Counted from the stretch's first letter, positions 27,233 to 36,958 are shown. The stretch: DNA of 64,000 nt from Pseudoalteromonas galatheae (GCF_005886105.2 NZ_PNCO02000001.1:2911001-2975000); one strand, 5' to 3'. Translations and numbers: made by a program. Notes: generated by a model from the letters alone, not told the origin.

Positions 27233-28054
27233 TTACAGCATCGCCGAAGTGATAGACTCATTTTCGAGCCTATCATCGTCTTCTAAGAAGTTTTGGTTCA
27301 TACTCTCAGCAGGACATGGGCACGACGGCTTACCAACCACCTTAGCTGGAACGCCCACCACAGTGGTATGCGGTGCAACAGGGCTAAGCACAACGGAACC
27401 GGCTCCAATTCGAGCGCCCTCTCCTACTTCAATGTTGCCAAGTACTTTGGCACCCGCACCAATCAATACGCCGGCACGAATTTTCGGGTGACGGTCCCCC
27501 TGCTCGTTACCCGTACCACCCAGTGTGACTGATTGCAGGATAGAAACATTGTCTTCAATAACTGCGGTTTCACCAATAACTATACCAGTCGCATGGTCAA
27601 ACATAATACCATGACCGACTTTACAAGCAGGATGGATGTCAACACCAAATACTTCAGAGGTTCTACTCTGTATAAAGCGAGCCAACTCCTTTCTGTCTTG
27701 ACGCCAGAGGCAGTATGCCAATCTATGTGCTTGGATTGCATGAAAACCTTTCAGATTTAAGATTACGTTGAGATAACTATCGGCAGCCGGGTCGCGATCT
27801 TTAACGGCTTTTATATCATGTGCAACATGAGTCAGCATGGTATCGCAGTGCACAAAGGCTTGATCGAATAGCTCACGAATTGTAAATGCTGACACCACGG
27901 CATCCGCCAATTTATTTGCAACGATAAAGCTTAATGCAGAACCAAGACACTCGTGATTTAAAATACTCGAGTAAACGTGACTAGCAAGTAATGGTTCGCG
28001 AGCAACCAATTCATTGGCTTCTTCGCGTAACTTATTCCAAATCTCATGTCTCAT
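27233..28054 (-). CDS. cysE: Serine O-acetyltransferase
   Basis: CysE acetylates L-serine with acetyl-CoA, the first step of cysteine synthesis, and is feedback inhibited by cysteine. The 273-residue protein has the N-terminal helical SATase domain (about 1-140) and a left-handed beta-helix of hexapeptide repeats (about 145-245; VDIHPACKVGHGIMFDHATG, VIEDNVSILQSVTLGGTG, HPKIRAGVLIGAGAKVLGNI) with the catalytic His and Asp in this part. The flexible C-terminal tail is longer than the core and includes SCPCPAE; in E. coli the C-terminal residues bind the cysteine synthase CysK. It is a single gene, convergent with xseA. Confidence 0.97.
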   Translation of the reverse strand: MRHEIWNKLREEANELVAREPLLASHVYSSILNHECLGSALSFIVANKLADAVVSAFTIRELFDQAFVHCDTMLTHVAHDIKAVKDRDPAADSYLNVILNLKGFHAIQAHRLAYCLWRQDRKELARFIQSRTSEVFGVDIHPACKVGHGIMFDHATGIVIGETAVIEDNVSILQSVTLGGTGNEQGDRHPKIRAGVLIGAGAKVLGNIEVGEGARIGAGSVVLSPVAPHTTVVGVPAKVVGKPSCPCPAESMNQNFLEDDDRLENESITSAML

Positions 28055-28226
28055 GTGACAAACTTCCGATAATACTGATACTGCTCATAGTGTAACGCTT
28101 AGAGTCATTAAGTGTCATGTATTATAAAAAATCAGACTTCAAACTCTTGGTTATATCTAATAACCAACATATTTTAATACCGTTTTAAATGCACCAAATT
28201 AGACCAAAGATTCTTACAATTTAGTA

Positions 28227-28242
28227 CTGTCGAACTAGACAG
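28227..28242 (+). promoter_or_regulatory. LexA-type box upstream of dgkA
   Basis: TACTGT, then an 8-base spacer, then ACAGAT places CTGT-N8-ACAG, the core of the gammaproteobacterial SOS box, at 28227-28242, 7 bases upstream of a perfect -10 box, where a repressor would cover the -35 region. The spacer (CGAACTAG) is not AT-rich as in strong E. coli boxes. A core of eight fixed bases is expected about once in a window this size by chance, so position is the main support. Confidence 0.35.
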
Positions 28243-28249
28243 ATCTTCG

Positions 28250-28255
28250 TATAAT
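28250..28255 (+). promoter_or_regulatory. -10 box of the dgkA promoter
   Basis: A perfect TATAAT lies 38 bases before the dgkA ATG. A -35 candidate TGTCGA at 28228-28233 is at 16-bp spacing and overlaps the LexA-type sequence. Confidence 0.55.
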
Positions 28256-28293
28256 AACGCCCCATTGAACACTACCAACGCAGGATCGCGAAT

Positions 28294-28701
28294 ATGTCGA
28301 TAAAGATCAAGACAACGGATACCAACAAACCAAATGGCACAGGGCTTGCGCGAATAATCAAAGCAACGCATTGCTCAGCGAAAGGAATGAAAGCGGCATA
28401 CAAAGAAGAGTCGGCATTTAGACAAGAAACGTGGTTACTGGTGGTGAGTCTTCCTTTATCAATCATATTGGCACAAAGTATTGCTCAATGGGCCTTATTG
28501 GTTGGTAGCGTATTGCTGATATTAGTCATCGAGCTTATCAACTCAGCAATCGAAGCGCTGACAGATAGAGTGAGTACCGAGCACCACTTGCTATCTGGTC
28601 GTGCAAAAGATATGGCATCAGCGGCCGTGACATTGACACTATTAATTAGTTCGTTAATTTGGATAGCCGCTACAGTGGAGTGGTTCAACACCATAAGCTA
28701 A
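28294..28701 (+). CDS. dgkA: Diacylglycerol kinase
   Basis: DgkA is a small trimeric inner-membrane enzyme that phosphorylates diacylglycerol formed during membrane-derived glycan synthesis, returning it to phosphatidic acid. The 135-residue protein has an amphipathic N-terminus, the AFRQETWLL active-site segment, three membrane helices, and the signature ELINSAIEALTDR followed by STEHHLLSGRAKD. AGGA lies 8 bases before the ATG. In E. coli dgkA is next to lexA; lexA is not in this window. Confidence 0.96.
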   Translation: MSIKIKTTDTNKPNGTGLARIIKATHCSAKGMKAAYKEESAFRQETWLLVVSLPLSIILAQSIAQWALLVGSVLLILVIELINSAIEALTDRVSTEHHLLSGRAKDMASAAVTLTLLISSLIWIAATVEWFNTIS

Positions 28702-28723
28702 AATTACGCGTGGTTTTGACACA

Positions 28724-28759
28724 AAAAAATGGCGGCTAAATTTTTAGCCGCCATTTTTT
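28724..28759. terminator. Strong bidirectional terminator between dgkA and the M16 peptidase gene
   Basis: A 17-bp perfect stem, AAAAAATGGCGGCTAAA (28724-28740) with its complement (28743-28759), around a two-base centre. It serves both convergent genes. Confidence 0.95.
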
Positions 28760-28776
28760 ATTAAGCTGAATAATCG

Positions 28777-31653
28777 TTATTCAAACACTTTTTCTACATC
28801 TAACGTTTTAATATTCTTACTTGGAATATTTAGCGGGTATGTAGCAATTTCAGCATCTTCAGCCAGTAATGCGTCAGGCTTTTTCGTGTTATAAGTCATA
28901 GGAGATGACTGCTCAGCACTTAGACGCTTCGCCATATCTTTCGCATCACCTGTGATAAACACATAGTGAATATCTTCGGTTTGCAAATTCTCTTTGATAA
29001 CACGGTTGATGTCTTCAACAGACAGCGACGCTAGCTGCTTTGTTACATAGGCAACAAATTCGTCGGTATTATAGAACTGGCTATCAAGTGCATAACCTAG
29101 CTGCCTATCTTGGCTCGCCACCAATTGCGGCACAAAGTTGATTAAGAAGTTACGTGTTGCTTCAAAGTCTGCTTGGCTCATCCCTTCTTTGATCAGCTTA
29201 TCGAGTTCAAACAATGCCGTACGCGTTGCAAAATGGGCATCGTTGTTAGAACGAAGTGGGCGCAACCAAACTTGGAAAATTTGCTCACTACGACCTAGGT
29301 TTGCATCAGGCTTAGTTTGGAACATACCACGAGGGAAGTATTCAATATAAGCGTAGTCACCATAGTTCATACCACGAACCTGACGGATACGCTGGTACAA
29401 GTGGCTATTTGAACTGCGGTGCTCACCAAAGTATGAACGCACTAACCAAAGCGCAGCCCAGTCTTTGCTGCTACGAACTGTGTCGATTGGAAAACCAAAA
29501 GAGACCGCTGTTGATTTTGCATTCTTTTCTACGATGGTTGCATGATGACCTGATAACTTAGGGGCATCAGGCACTTGTAAACGCGCTTCTTCGCCTTTAG
29601 GTAAAGCCGCAAGGTCGTTAAACATCGCTTCTTTTAGCTGTTTATCGAGTGCACCTGTGATACCCACGTTGAGTTTAGCTTGAGTAAACTGCTGAGCGTA
29701 AAAAGCCTTAACGTCATCTAGAGTAATTGCTTCCAAGTCTGATAAATCACCAAAGTTATAGCTTTCGTATGGATGGCCTTTGTACAGCTCGTGATAAAGC
29801 ACTTCTTTACCTAGCTCTTCATCATTTGACGCTTTCAAACCAGCCTTGATGCCATCAATTAGCTCTTTTTTCAGACGTTTAAAATCATCTTCTCTGAACC
29901 CTGGGCTCAAGAGCTGCTGGCTCACAATGCCATACCATTGATCAGCATTGTCTTTGTGAATACGACCACGTAAAGAAATCATTTCTTTATCGATTTGATA
30001 ACCAAAGCTACCAGCGATCGGGTACAGCGCCTTTTGAATTTCTTTGTATGATTGCGACTCACTTCCGCCCTTGGCAATCATAGCCGCAGTAAGCGCAGCA
30101 AGACCTTTTTTACCCTCAGGATCTGCGGCAGCACCTGTGTAAAAAAGAAAATTCACATCTACCAGCGGTGAATTATTGGTCTTGTCTAACACGTTGAAAT
30201 GGCGCGTAACTGGCTTGTCCATTTTTGCGACTAATTTATCTAAGTTAACTTCCTTATCAAAACCAGAAACAGACTCAAGTGCAGACATAGTCACCGTGGT
30301 GCGGCTGCTGTCCACAAAGTATTTATTGGCAATATCACGAATATCTTTTGCAGTGACTTTATCAGCACTTGCATATAGCTCATTTATCACTTCAGGGTCA
30401 CGCTCAAAGTGCATGTAGCGCGCGAGTGTCGAAGCAATAGATTGTGATGAGTCAAGGCCGTTAATAAAGCTGTACTTTAGGTTTGATTTAAGTGCAGCAA
30501 GTTTGTTTTCATCTACCAGCTCGGTACGTGCTTTTGCGTAAGTGTTATTGATTGCATCACGCACGGTTGCCAAATCCTTTTCGTCTTCTACTTTAACGAA
30601 AACATGCAGAAGACCAGGGTCTTTGGTTTCAGGATTATAAGTAAACATTTGGCTTGCAAGCTGTTTGTCTACCACAAGCTCTTGATACAGCGCTGAGTTT
30701 TCAGAGAAATATAGCTGCGAGATGAGATCGAGTGCCGCACGGTCTTTTTTCTTCGGCTCCCATGCAGCGCCTTTATACGAAACTAGCAACCAGTGGCCCG
30801 GTAAGCCATCATATTTTTCGTGAACATAACGCGCTTTTTCTTGCTTTGGCTCAACAGGAATATCAGCTTGGTAGTCACCCTTTTTCCAATTACCCCAATG
30901 CTTTTTCACCATAGCCATGGTTTCTTTTGGATCTACGTCACCCACAATGACAAGCGATACGTATTCTGGCTTGTAAAAACGCTCAAAGAAGGTTTTACCA
31001 TAGGCCATTTGATCTGGCATTGCTTCGATGTCTTCAAAAAAGCCCATTGTCGTGTGTTTATAGGTATGTTTGTCAAATGCTTCTTTTCTTACCGCAGAAA
31101 GTAGCTTTCGAATTGGACTGGCGTTATTTTTAAGGTATTCACCTTTCACGGTTAATGCTTCGGTGCGGAACTGCTCTTCACTGTAAGTTAGGTTTTGAAA
31201 GATATCCGCTTCGATTTCTAATACTTTATCTAAATGCTGCTTTGAGAAATTTAAATGGTAGTTCGTGTAATCATTGGTGGTGTAGGCACGATTATCAACA
31301 CCTGAATTTTTCAAAATGTCCGAATAAACGTCTTGTGGATACTTTTCTGAGCCTTTGAACATCATATGCTCAAAGAAGTGAGCAAAGCCGGTTTTACCCG
31401 CTTCTACTTCATTACGCGAACCAACAGAAACCGGAATTTGTAGCGATACCACATCAGGATAGTTAGTTTTAACTACCATGACGCGAAGGCCGTTTTCTAG
31501 CTCTTCCAAAACATAATCTTGGGCGAATACTTTATTGGATTGGGCAGCTTGAGTACTTACAGCTGACTGTTGAGCTTGGTCTGAATTCGTCGCTGCACAG
31601 CCACTAAGCGCTAAGCTTACGGCAAAGCTGGTTGCTAGTAATTTGAATTTCAT
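28777..31653 (-). CDS. M16 family zinc peptidase, lipoprotein
   Basis: A 958-residue insulinase-like metallopeptidase. The N-terminal signal ends in a lipobox (LALSGCAA, Cys about residue 18), so it is a membrane-anchored periplasmic or outer-membrane lipoprotein. Two M16 halves follow: the first has the inverted zinc motif HFFEH in GFAHFFEHMMFKGS (about 85-100) with the downstream Glu; the second, from about residue 490, lacks that motif and acts as the inactive partner, so the two halves form the clam-shell chamber for unfolded peptides. The start at 31653 is used because lipoprotein signals begin there and AGGA is 9 bases upstream; the frame opening at 31758 adds residues that would destroy the signal. 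Substrate unknown. Confidence 0.9.
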   Translation of the reverse strand: MKFKLLATSFAVSLALSGCAATNSDQAQQSAVSTQAAQSNKVFAQDYVLEELENGLRVMVVKTNYPDVVSLQIPVSVGSRNEVEAGKTGFAHFFEHMMFKGSEKYPQDVYSDILKNSGVDNRAYTTNDYTNYHLNFSKQHLDKVLEIEADIFQNLTYSEEQFRTEALTVKGEYLKNNASPIRKLLSAVRKEAFDKHTYKHTTMGFFEDIEAMPDQMAYGKTFFERFYKPEYVSLVIVGDVDPKETMAMVKKHWGNWKKGDYQADIPVEPKQEKARYVHEKYDGLPGHWLLVSYKGAAWEPKKKDRAALDLISQLYFSENSALYQELVVDKQLASQMFTYNPETKDPGLLHVFVKVEDEKDLATVRDAINNTYAKARTELVDENKLAALKSNLKYSFINGLDSSQSIASTLARYMHFERDPEVINELYASADKVTAKDIRDIANKYFVDSSRTTVTMSALESVSGFDKEVNLDKLVAKMDKPVTRHFNVLDKTNNSPLVDVNFLFYTGAAADPEGKKGLAALTAAMIAKGGSESQSYKEIQKALYPIAGSFGYQIDKEMISLRGRIHKDNADQWYGIVSQQLLSPGFREDDFKRLKKELIDGIKAGLKASNDEELGKEVLYHELYKGHPYESYNFGDLSDLEAITLDDVKAFYAQQFTQAKLNVGITGALDKQLKEAMFNDLAALPKGEEARLQVPDAPKLSGHHATIVEKNAKSTAVSFGFPIDTVRSSKDWAALWLVRSYFGEHRSSNSHLYQRIRQVRGMNYGDYAYIEYFPRGMFQTKPDANLGRSEQIFQVWLRPLRSNNDAHFATRTALFELDKLIKEGMSQADFEATRNFLINFVPQLVASQDRQLGYALDSQFYNTDEFVAYVTKQLASLSVEDINRVIKENLQTEDIHYVFITGDAKDMAKRLSAEQSSPMTYNTKKPDALLAEDAEIATYPLNIPSKNIKTLDVEKVFE

Positions 31654-31913
31654 GAATTTGGTCCTAATCATATTTTTTATTCTAAGTAAGTCGTGTTCAC
31701 TTACGTTAGTAAACCTCCTGATTATGCCCCAAAGCCATACTAATTCGCTAATTTCCAAGGTGATTTACCATCCTAATGTGTAAACAAATATGAAATTTTG
31801 ATTAGAGTGCTTGAGATAAATTCATAATTATTGAAATTCTTTCATTAAAAAATCTATCTAGACGTCTAAATGGCTGCTATATTAATAAAGAGATACAGAA
31901 ATGCTTTTGTGGA

Positions 31914-32879
31914 ATGAGGATTATGGCTTTAACGCTTCAAGAGAAAATCATTGACCCTAACCAAGGGGTATATTTAATTGGTACCACACCACCTAAGATT
32001 GGCACTGACCCAGAGCAGTTAAAATCAATTGCCGCTAAGCTTTTGGGTCGTTTACATGAGATTGAATACGACGGCGTGATCATCTATGACATTCAAGATG
32101 AAAGCAGCCGTACTCAAGTACCACGTCCATTTCCTTTTAAGCACACCGTTGATCCGTGTGAATATAGCCAGTTGATCCGCGAATTATCACACCTTGATGT
32201 AATTACGTATAAAAGTGTGGCACAGCGCGATAGTGAAGCTTTTGGCAATTGGTTAAGCAGCACCAAACAGCAATATGGGTTAAACAATCTAGTATTAGTG
32301 GGCAGTCCGTCTTCACAAGGCGATATTAAGTTACCGCTTTCTGAAGCCTATGATGTATTGAAGCATCACCAAGATGACTTTTTCTTGGGTGGTGTAACCA
32401 TCGCAGAACGTCACGCCAGTAAGCGCAATGAACACGAAAGATTAATTGATAAAACAGAGCAAGGCTGCCAGTTCTTTGTATCACAAGCGGTGTATGACGC
32501 TCAGGCAACCATAGATCTAATCACAAGTTATGCCCGCACTTGTAAACAGCAAGGGCAAACACCAAAACGCATTATTCTTACCTTTACTCCATGTGGTGGA
32601 GAAAAGACCTTGCAGTTTATGGAGTGGCTGGGGATCTCAGTACCTGAAGCAACCAAATGGCGCATGTTAGATTCGGAAAACACACTAAGTGAGTCAATTC
32701 GTATTTGTAGAGAGAATCTAGATCAAATCTTAAAAAGCTGCTCACATCTAGATATTTCGCTGGGCTTAAATATTGAGAGCTTAACAAACCGCAAAGAAGA
32801 AATTGACGCGTCGATAAACCTTTATAGACTATTAAAAGCGACCATGGAATTATGCCTTGCGGAAAAGCAAATTGCTTAA
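31914..32879 (+). CDS. Methylenetetrahydrofolate reductase-like protein
   Basis: A 321-residue TIM-barrel-type protein related to 5,10-methylenetetrahydrofolate reductase. Family-like segments are the GVIIYDIQDESSR strand region, FFLGGVTIAERHAS, and KTEQGCQFFVSQAVYD, which corresponds to the MTHFR AGADFFITQ region. It is not canonical MetF: the N-terminal FEFFPP motif with its catalytic Glu is replaced by GVYLIGTTPPK. Reaction unproven; a folate- or flavin-linked role is an inference. Two starts are possible, 31914 and 31923 (MALTLQEK); neither has an ideal ribosome binding site. It is a single gene with its own terminator. Confidence 0.7.
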   Translation: MRIMALTLQEKIIDPNQGVYLIGTTPPKIGTDPEQLKSIAAKLLGRLHEIEYDGVIIYDIQDESSRTQVPRPFPFKHTVDPCEYSQLIRELSHLDVITYKSVAQRDSEAFGNWLSSTKQQYGLNNLVLVGSPSSQGDIKLPLSEAYDVLKHHQDDFFLGGVTIAERHASKRNEHERLIDKTEQGCQFFVSQAVYDAQATIDLITSYARTCKQQGQTPKRIILTFTPCGGEKTLQFMEWLGISVPEATKWRMLDSENTLSESIRICRENLDQILKSCSHLDISLGLNIESLTNRKEEIDASINLYRLLKATMELCLAEKQIA

Positions 32880-32888
32880 TGCAGTCTA

Positions 32889-32914
32889 AGCCAGCTCCAT
32901 CAAGCTGGCTTTTC
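32889..32914 (+). terminator. Terminator of the MTHFR-like gene
   Basis: AGCCAGCT (32889-32896) and AGCTGGCT (32903-32910) form a perfect 8-bp stem with a 6-nt loop, followed by TTTCT. Confidence 0.85.
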
Positions 32915-32946
32915 TGTTAACCTTGCTGACTTATCCAAAGCCCAGA

Positions 32947-33747
32947 TTAACTTAGGCTCAAGAAAGCGATTAGCCCTACCCCAAGTAACAAGCGGTAAAT
33001 GACAAATGGCATCATGCCCATGCGCTCTATGATTTTCAGGAAAAAGAAGATGCAGGCATAAGCTGAGATAAACGACAGTGCCGCACCACTTAATAGCGCA
33101 TTCCAATCAACCACTTCATCGCCTGTAGCAAGCTCAAAACTGTAATACAGTCCCATCATTGAAATGACCGGAATAGACATTAAAAACGAAAAGCGCGCCG
33201 CGCTTTTCTTATCAAGCCCGAGTAATAAACCTGCGGTGATGGTAATACCTGAACGCGATGTGCCGGGAATAACAGCGGTAATTTGCGCAAGTCCCAATAT
33301 CAGCGCGCTTTTCCAGTTTAAGGCAAATTCGTCTTTGATTTGTTTCGCTTTCACGTCGGCATACCAAAGCAGTAAACCAAATACTATCGTCGATGTTGCA
33401 ATCACCCATGCACTACGTAAATAAACTTCTACGATGTCTTTAAGTAGTGGGGCTAAGATCACGAATGGAATGGTGGCAACCACAATACACCAAGTCAGCC
33501 GGCTTTCTTTCGAATGCGTACCTGAGAACGACTTGAACCATCCTGCCAGTAGGCTGACAATGTCTTGTCGAAAATAAATAACAACAGCCAACAAAGTCCC
33601 AACATGAACAGCAACATCAAAGGCAAGACCCTGATCTTGCCAACCTAGTACCTGAGAAGGTAGCAGTAAGTGGGCAGAACTCGAAATAGGTAAAAATTCA
33701 GTGAGACCTTGAATAATTGCAAGGACGACAATCTCAATAAAGCTCAT
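32947..33747 (-). CDS. uppP: Undecaprenyl-diphosphatase
   Basis: UppP (BacA) dephosphorylates undecaprenyl pyrophosphate to recycle the lipid carrier for peptidoglycan and surface polysaccharides. The 266-residue polytopic protein shows both family signatures: [13 protein letters not shown] near the N-terminus and [17 protein letters not shown] (about 165-181). The start is the ATG at 33747, overlapping the folK stop in ATGA, which implies coupling; the upstream frame extension is inside folK. Last gene of a folB-folK-uppP operon. Confidence 0.96.
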   Translation of the reverse strand: MSFIEIVVLAIIQGLTEFLPISSSAHLLLPSQVLGWQDQGLAFDVAVHVGTLLAVVIYFRQDIVSLLAGWFKSFSGTHSKESRLTWCIVVATIPFVILAPLLKDIVEVYLRSAWVIATSTIVFGLLLWYADVKAKQIKDEFALNWKSALILGLAQITAVIPGTSRSGITITAGLLLGLDKKSAARFSFLMSIPVISMMGLYYSFELATGDEVVDWNALLSGAALSFISAYACIFFFLKIIERMGMMPFVIYRLLLGVGLIAFLSLS

Positions 33748-34232
33748 TGCTTGGGAAACTCCACTTTCCATAATTTTTGAGTTGGGTTGTGATACTCCTG
33801 CCATAACTGAGCAATGGTTTTACCCTCAACAGGATGGATAAAATCAGGAGCTAGTTCAGCTAATGGCTGAAGCACGAAGGCATTTTTGGTTATTTCATCC
33901 CGAGGCAACTGAGCGGGTGATGAACAAATAAGGTGGTCATAAAAGAGAATATCGAGATCTAATGTGCGTGGACTAAACTTCTTTTCACTACAGCGACGAC
34001 CATGATCGTATTCTATCGACTTGAGCAGTTTATACACTTCATCTAAAGACAGCGGTGTTTGTGCCGCAAAGACCGAGTTATAGAAGTTATTTCCTGCAAA
34101 CCCGACGGCTTCACTCTCAAAAACACTTGAATGTTGAAAATCGGGAAAGTGTTCTATCAATACGCTCAAGCCACTCAGCAAGTTTTTTTCTTTTTCTATA
34201 TTTGAGCCGAGGCTGATAAAAATTTGTGCCAT
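33744..34232 (-). CDS. folK: 2-amino-4-hydroxy-6-hydroxymethyldihydropteridine pyrophosphokinase
   Basis: FolK transfers pyrophosphate from ATP to the pterin alcohol in folate synthesis. The 162-residue protein starts with [15 protein letters not shown] and contains the signature [12 protein letters not shown] with metal-binding aspartates and [16 protein letters not shown]. The ATG at 34232 fits the family N-terminus; the longer frame overlaps folB. It lies 7 bp after folB, the preceding enzyme of the pathway, and overlaps uppP. Confidence 0.97.
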   Translation of the reverse strand: MAQIFISLGSNIEKEKNLLSGLSVLIEHFPDFQHSSVFESEAVGFAGNNFYNSVFAAQTPLSLDEVYKLLKSIEYDHGRRCSEKKFSPRTLDLDILFYDHLICSSPAQLPRDEITKNAFVLQPLAELAPDFIHPVEGKTIAQLWQEYHNPTQKLWKVEFPKQ

Positions 34233-34239
34233 GATAATT

Positions 34240-34590
34240 CTACTTCTTACGCACAATTTCTACACCAACCGTTTGTGCTTGTGGCACGGCAGCAGGTTTA
34301 CTCACTTTTATAAGCACTTGTTGTACATTAAATTCATTTAGGATCATTGCAGCAAGTTGTTCAACTAAGGTTTCTAATAGCTCAACTGGTTTTGCTTGGG
34401 TATGCGCAATAATACGCTCACTCACTTTGGCATAATCAACCGCCAAATTAATATCATCATGACGAGCAGCAGCGCTAATATCGGTCAACATCTCAACATC
34501 AAAGTAAAGGCTTTGTTTACTTTCTTTTTCAAAGTCGTACACTCCTATTATGGCTTCGACGTGTAGCTGTGAGATATAGACTTTATCCAT
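34240..34590 (-). CDS. folB: Dihydroneopterin aldolase
   Basis: FolB cleaves 7,8-dihydroneopterin to the FolK substrate and glycolaldehyde. The 116-residue protein has HVEAIIGVYDFEKESKQ with the catalytic Glu region, the VDYAKVSERI core, and the C-terminal KVSKPAAVPQAQTVGVEI with the conserved Lys. The ATG at 34590 is used because GGAG is 6 bases upstream. First gene of folB-folK-uppP, divergent from plsY. Confidence 0.96.
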   Translation of the reverse strand: MDKVYISQLHVEAIIGVYDFEKESKQSLYFDVEMLTDISAAARHDDINLAVDYAKVSERIIAHTQAKPVELLETLVEQLAAMILNEFNVQQVLIKVSKPAAVPQAQTVGVEIVRKK

Positions 34591-34714
34591 GTAAACTCCA
34601 AACATGTTTATCGCTGTAATTCACCCGCATTTTCTAATCGCAACTCGCGATCTGTGCAGGACTTAAGACCGCCGATCATAGCCCAAAACAACGCAATAAA
34701 AAATAAGGAAGACA

Positions 34715-35305
34715 GTGTTAATCAGTTTAATGTGCGTATGTGCTTATTTATTGGGATCGATTTCCTCAGCGATTCTGGTGTGTCGGTTATTCAACCTACC
34801 AGATCCACGCTTTAATGGTTCTAATAATCCGGGCGCAACCAATGTATTAAGGTTGGGAGGAAAGATCCCAGCTGCGCTGGTGCTCGTCTTCGATATTCTA
34901 AAGGGAACCATCCCAGTGTGGGGAGCCTACTTTCTGAAAATAGAGCCTGTATGGCTAGGTGCAATAGCCGTAAGCGCATGCCTTGGTCACATTTATCCTA
35001 TTTTCTTCCACTTTAACGGTGGTAAAGCAGTAGCAACAGCATTCGGCGCGCTATTACCCATCGGCTTGTCATTGGGTGGGTTATTGATCAGTACTTGGCT
35101 CGTGGTGCTAGCGCTAACACGCTATTCTTCACTCGCAGCGATTGTCGCAGTCGCAGCTGCTCCACTCTACACGTGGTGGATAAAACCGCTTTATACGGTG
35201 CCGGTAAGCTTTTTAACTGTGGTGATTATTATTCGTCATAGGGCAAATATTAAAAGGCTCTTAAGTGGTAAAGAGCCCAAGGTGGGGAAAAAGTCTAAAG
35301 ACTAG
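34715..35305 (+). CDS. plsY: Acyl-phosphate:glycerol-3-phosphate acyltransferase
   Basis: PlsY makes lysophosphatidic acid from acyl phosphate and glycerol 3-phosphate, the first step of phospholipid synthesis. The 196-residue membrane protein carries the three conserved cytoplasmic motifs: [27 protein letters not shown], and [20 protein letters not shown]. The start codon is GTG at 34715, supported by AAGGA 5 bases upstream. It is divergent from folB, as in many gammaproteobacteria, and its stop overlaps tsaD by 4 bp convergently. Confidence 0.97.
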   Translation: MLISLMCVCAYLLGSISSAILVCRLFNLPDPRFNGSNNPGATNVLRLGGKIPAALVLVFDILKGTIPVWGAYFLKIEPVWLGAIAVSACLGHIYPIFFHFNGGKAVATAFGALLPIGLSLGGLLISTWLVVLALTRYSSLAAIVAVAAAPLYTWWIKPLYTVPVSFLTVVIIIRHRANIKRLLSGKEPKVGKKSKD

Positions 35306-35312
35306 ACTTTTT
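35288..35312. terminator. Shared bidirectional terminator inside the plsY and tsaD 3' ends
   Basis: AAAAAGTCTA (35288-35297) and TAGACTTTTT (35303-35312) pair perfectly around AAGAC, with T runs on both strands. The plsY stop (35303-35305) and tsaD stop (35302-35304) fall in the second arm, so the coding ends themselves encode the terminator. Confidence 0.75.
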
Positions 35313-36315
35313 CTAGACTATCCAGCGGCCAACGCGGTTTAGTCTTCATATCAAGTGGCGCATGCTGACCTGCTTTTAGGCGCTGCATTCCTGCATAAGC
35401 TATCATCGCCCCATTGTCTGTACAAAATTCAGTGCGCGGGTAATAAACTCGCCCTTTCATACCAAGCATCATGCGCTCAAGCTTTTGCCTAAGTTCAGTA
35501 TTGGCGCTGACGCCACCTGCAATCACTAGGCTTTTAATGCCTGTTTCTTTCAGTGCCCGCTTGCATTTAATCGCTAGCGTTTCGACGACCGCAGTTTGAA
35601 AGGCATGGGCGATATCTGCTTTCGTTTGCTCGTCATCGCCTTCATTACGAATCGTGTTTGCCGCTGCGGTTTTTAATCCACTGAAACTAAAATCCAGACC
35701 TGGTCTGTCTGTCATCGGTTTTGGAAAAGTAAATCGCCCCGCTTGGCCCTGTGTCGCCATTTTCGCAAGCATTGGACCACCAGGATAATCAAGACCGAGT
35801 AGCTTGGCAGTTTTATCAAATGCTTCACCAGCGGCATCATCCACTGACTCACCAAGTACCTCATACTCACCGATACCTGAGACTTTGACCATCATGGTAT
35901 GGCCACCAGAGACTAGCAGCGCAACGAATGGGAACTCTGGTTTATCGTCTTCAAGCATTGGGGCAAGCAAATGGCCTTCCATATGATGTACGGCAACGGC
36001 TGGGATCCCCCAACCAAACGCTAGCGAGCGACCAATTGAAGTGCCAACCAACAAAGCACCGACCAAGCCCGGCCCTGCGGTATAAGCAATGCCGTCAAGG
36101 TCTTCAGGACCACAACCCGCTTGCGCGAAAGCAGCTTCAATAAGGGGAATTGTTTTGCGTACATGATCACGAGAAGCAAGTTCAGGCACTACCCCACCAT
36201 AATCGGCGTGTACTTTTACCTGAGAATATAATTGATGTGCCAACAGACCTTGCTCATCATCATAAATAGCAATACCCGTCTCATCACATGAGGATTCTAT
36301 ACCCAAAATACGCAA
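35302..36315 (-). CDS. tsaD: tRNA threonylcarbamoyladenosine transferase subunit
   Basis: TsaD, with TsaB and TsaE, transfers threonylcarbamoyl to A37 of ANN-decoding tRNAs. The 337-residue protein of the ASKHA fold starts [14 protein letters not shown], has the metal-binding HMEGH motif (about 111-115), [11 protein letters not shown], the [14 protein letters not shown] segment, [13 protein letters not shown] and the C-terminal [12 protein letters not shown]. Length and motifs are complete. The upstream rpsU found in some relatives is not here. Confidence 0.98.
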   Translation of the reverse strand: MRILGIESSCDETGIAIYDDEQGLLAHQLYSQVKVHADYGGVVPELASRDHVRKTIPLIEAAFAQAGCGPEDLDGIAYTAGPGLVGALLVGTSIGRSLAFGWGIPAVAVHHMEGHLLAPMLEDDKPEFPFVALLVSGGHTMMVKVSGIGEYEVLGESVDDAAGEAFDKTAKLLGLDYPGGPMLAKMATQGQAGRFTFPKPMTDRPGLDFSFSGLKTAAANTIRNEGDDEQTKADIAHAFQTAVVETLAIKCKRALKETGIKSLVIAGGVSANTELRQKLERMMLGMKGRVYYPRTEFCTDNGAMIAYAGMQRLKAGQHAPLDMKTKPRWPLDSLEKV

Positions 36316-36364
36316 GTTACTTTCTCCAAACTCTTTACTGCAGCCGCTGATTATACGAAATCAA

Positions 36365-36958
36365 CTACTCAAGTTCCAAACCAATATTTGTTTGGCCGTC
36401 AGCTAGTGCCAAGGCCTTTAGCGACTTCACCGATTCGCTGCTAATACGCCCCATATTTTCCACATGTTCGATAAGCTCAGCGAGGATTTCAATTTCATAC
36501 TGCATCTGCGGGTGCTCACGCACTAACTCATTCGTAGGAGATATATCTTCCGCCATCAACATAAACTCGATGTATTTAGCTACCGTTGCCTGAGAAATTT
36601 TGGCAACACTTACAAACTCATGTTCATCTTTTGTCATCAGGCCTTGTAACATGCCTAACAGCGCAGTCGCTACGTCGATTGCGGGATAGGTACCAAACAT
36701 ATCAAACTCACTGAGCTCAGGTACATTTGGTTCTACCTTTTCAACCAGCTTCTCTAAGCTAATTTTGCTCTTTGGCAGTAATATTTTCTCCCAAATTAAA
36801 TTCAGCGCATTTCTGAGTACTTGCTCGTCGCCAAAACCCGTTGCCTCACTAAATAGTGAATAATTTGGCAACATACGCTCAATAATAGCAGCGCCTAAGA
36901 CTGCCTTTTGAAGATAATTTAACTCTCTAATTCTTTGAAAGTTATTTGCTTTGCTCAT
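36365..36958 (-). CDS. DUF416 family protein (YjaG-like)
   Basis: A 197-residue cytoplasmic, mostly helical protein of the DUF416/YjaG family, with the family N-terminus RIRELNYLQKAVLGAAIIERMLPNY-like, cut here to RIRELNYLQKAVLGAAIIE, and an acidic middle. Function unknown. The ATG at 36958 is used, with GGA 7 bases before it; the longer frame to 37000 runs further into the upstream gene. It overlaps that gene by 17 bp, so the two are co-transcribed. Confidence 0.85.
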   Translation of the reverse strand: MSKANNFQRIRELNYLQKAVLGAAIIERMLPNYSLFSEATGFGDEQVLRNALNLIWEKILLPKSKISLEKLVEKVEPNVPELSEFDMFGTYPAIDVATALLGMLQGLMTKDEHEFVSVAKISQATVAKYIEFMLMAEDISPTNELVREHPQMQYEIEILAELIEHVENMGRISSESVKSLKALALADGQTNIGLELE

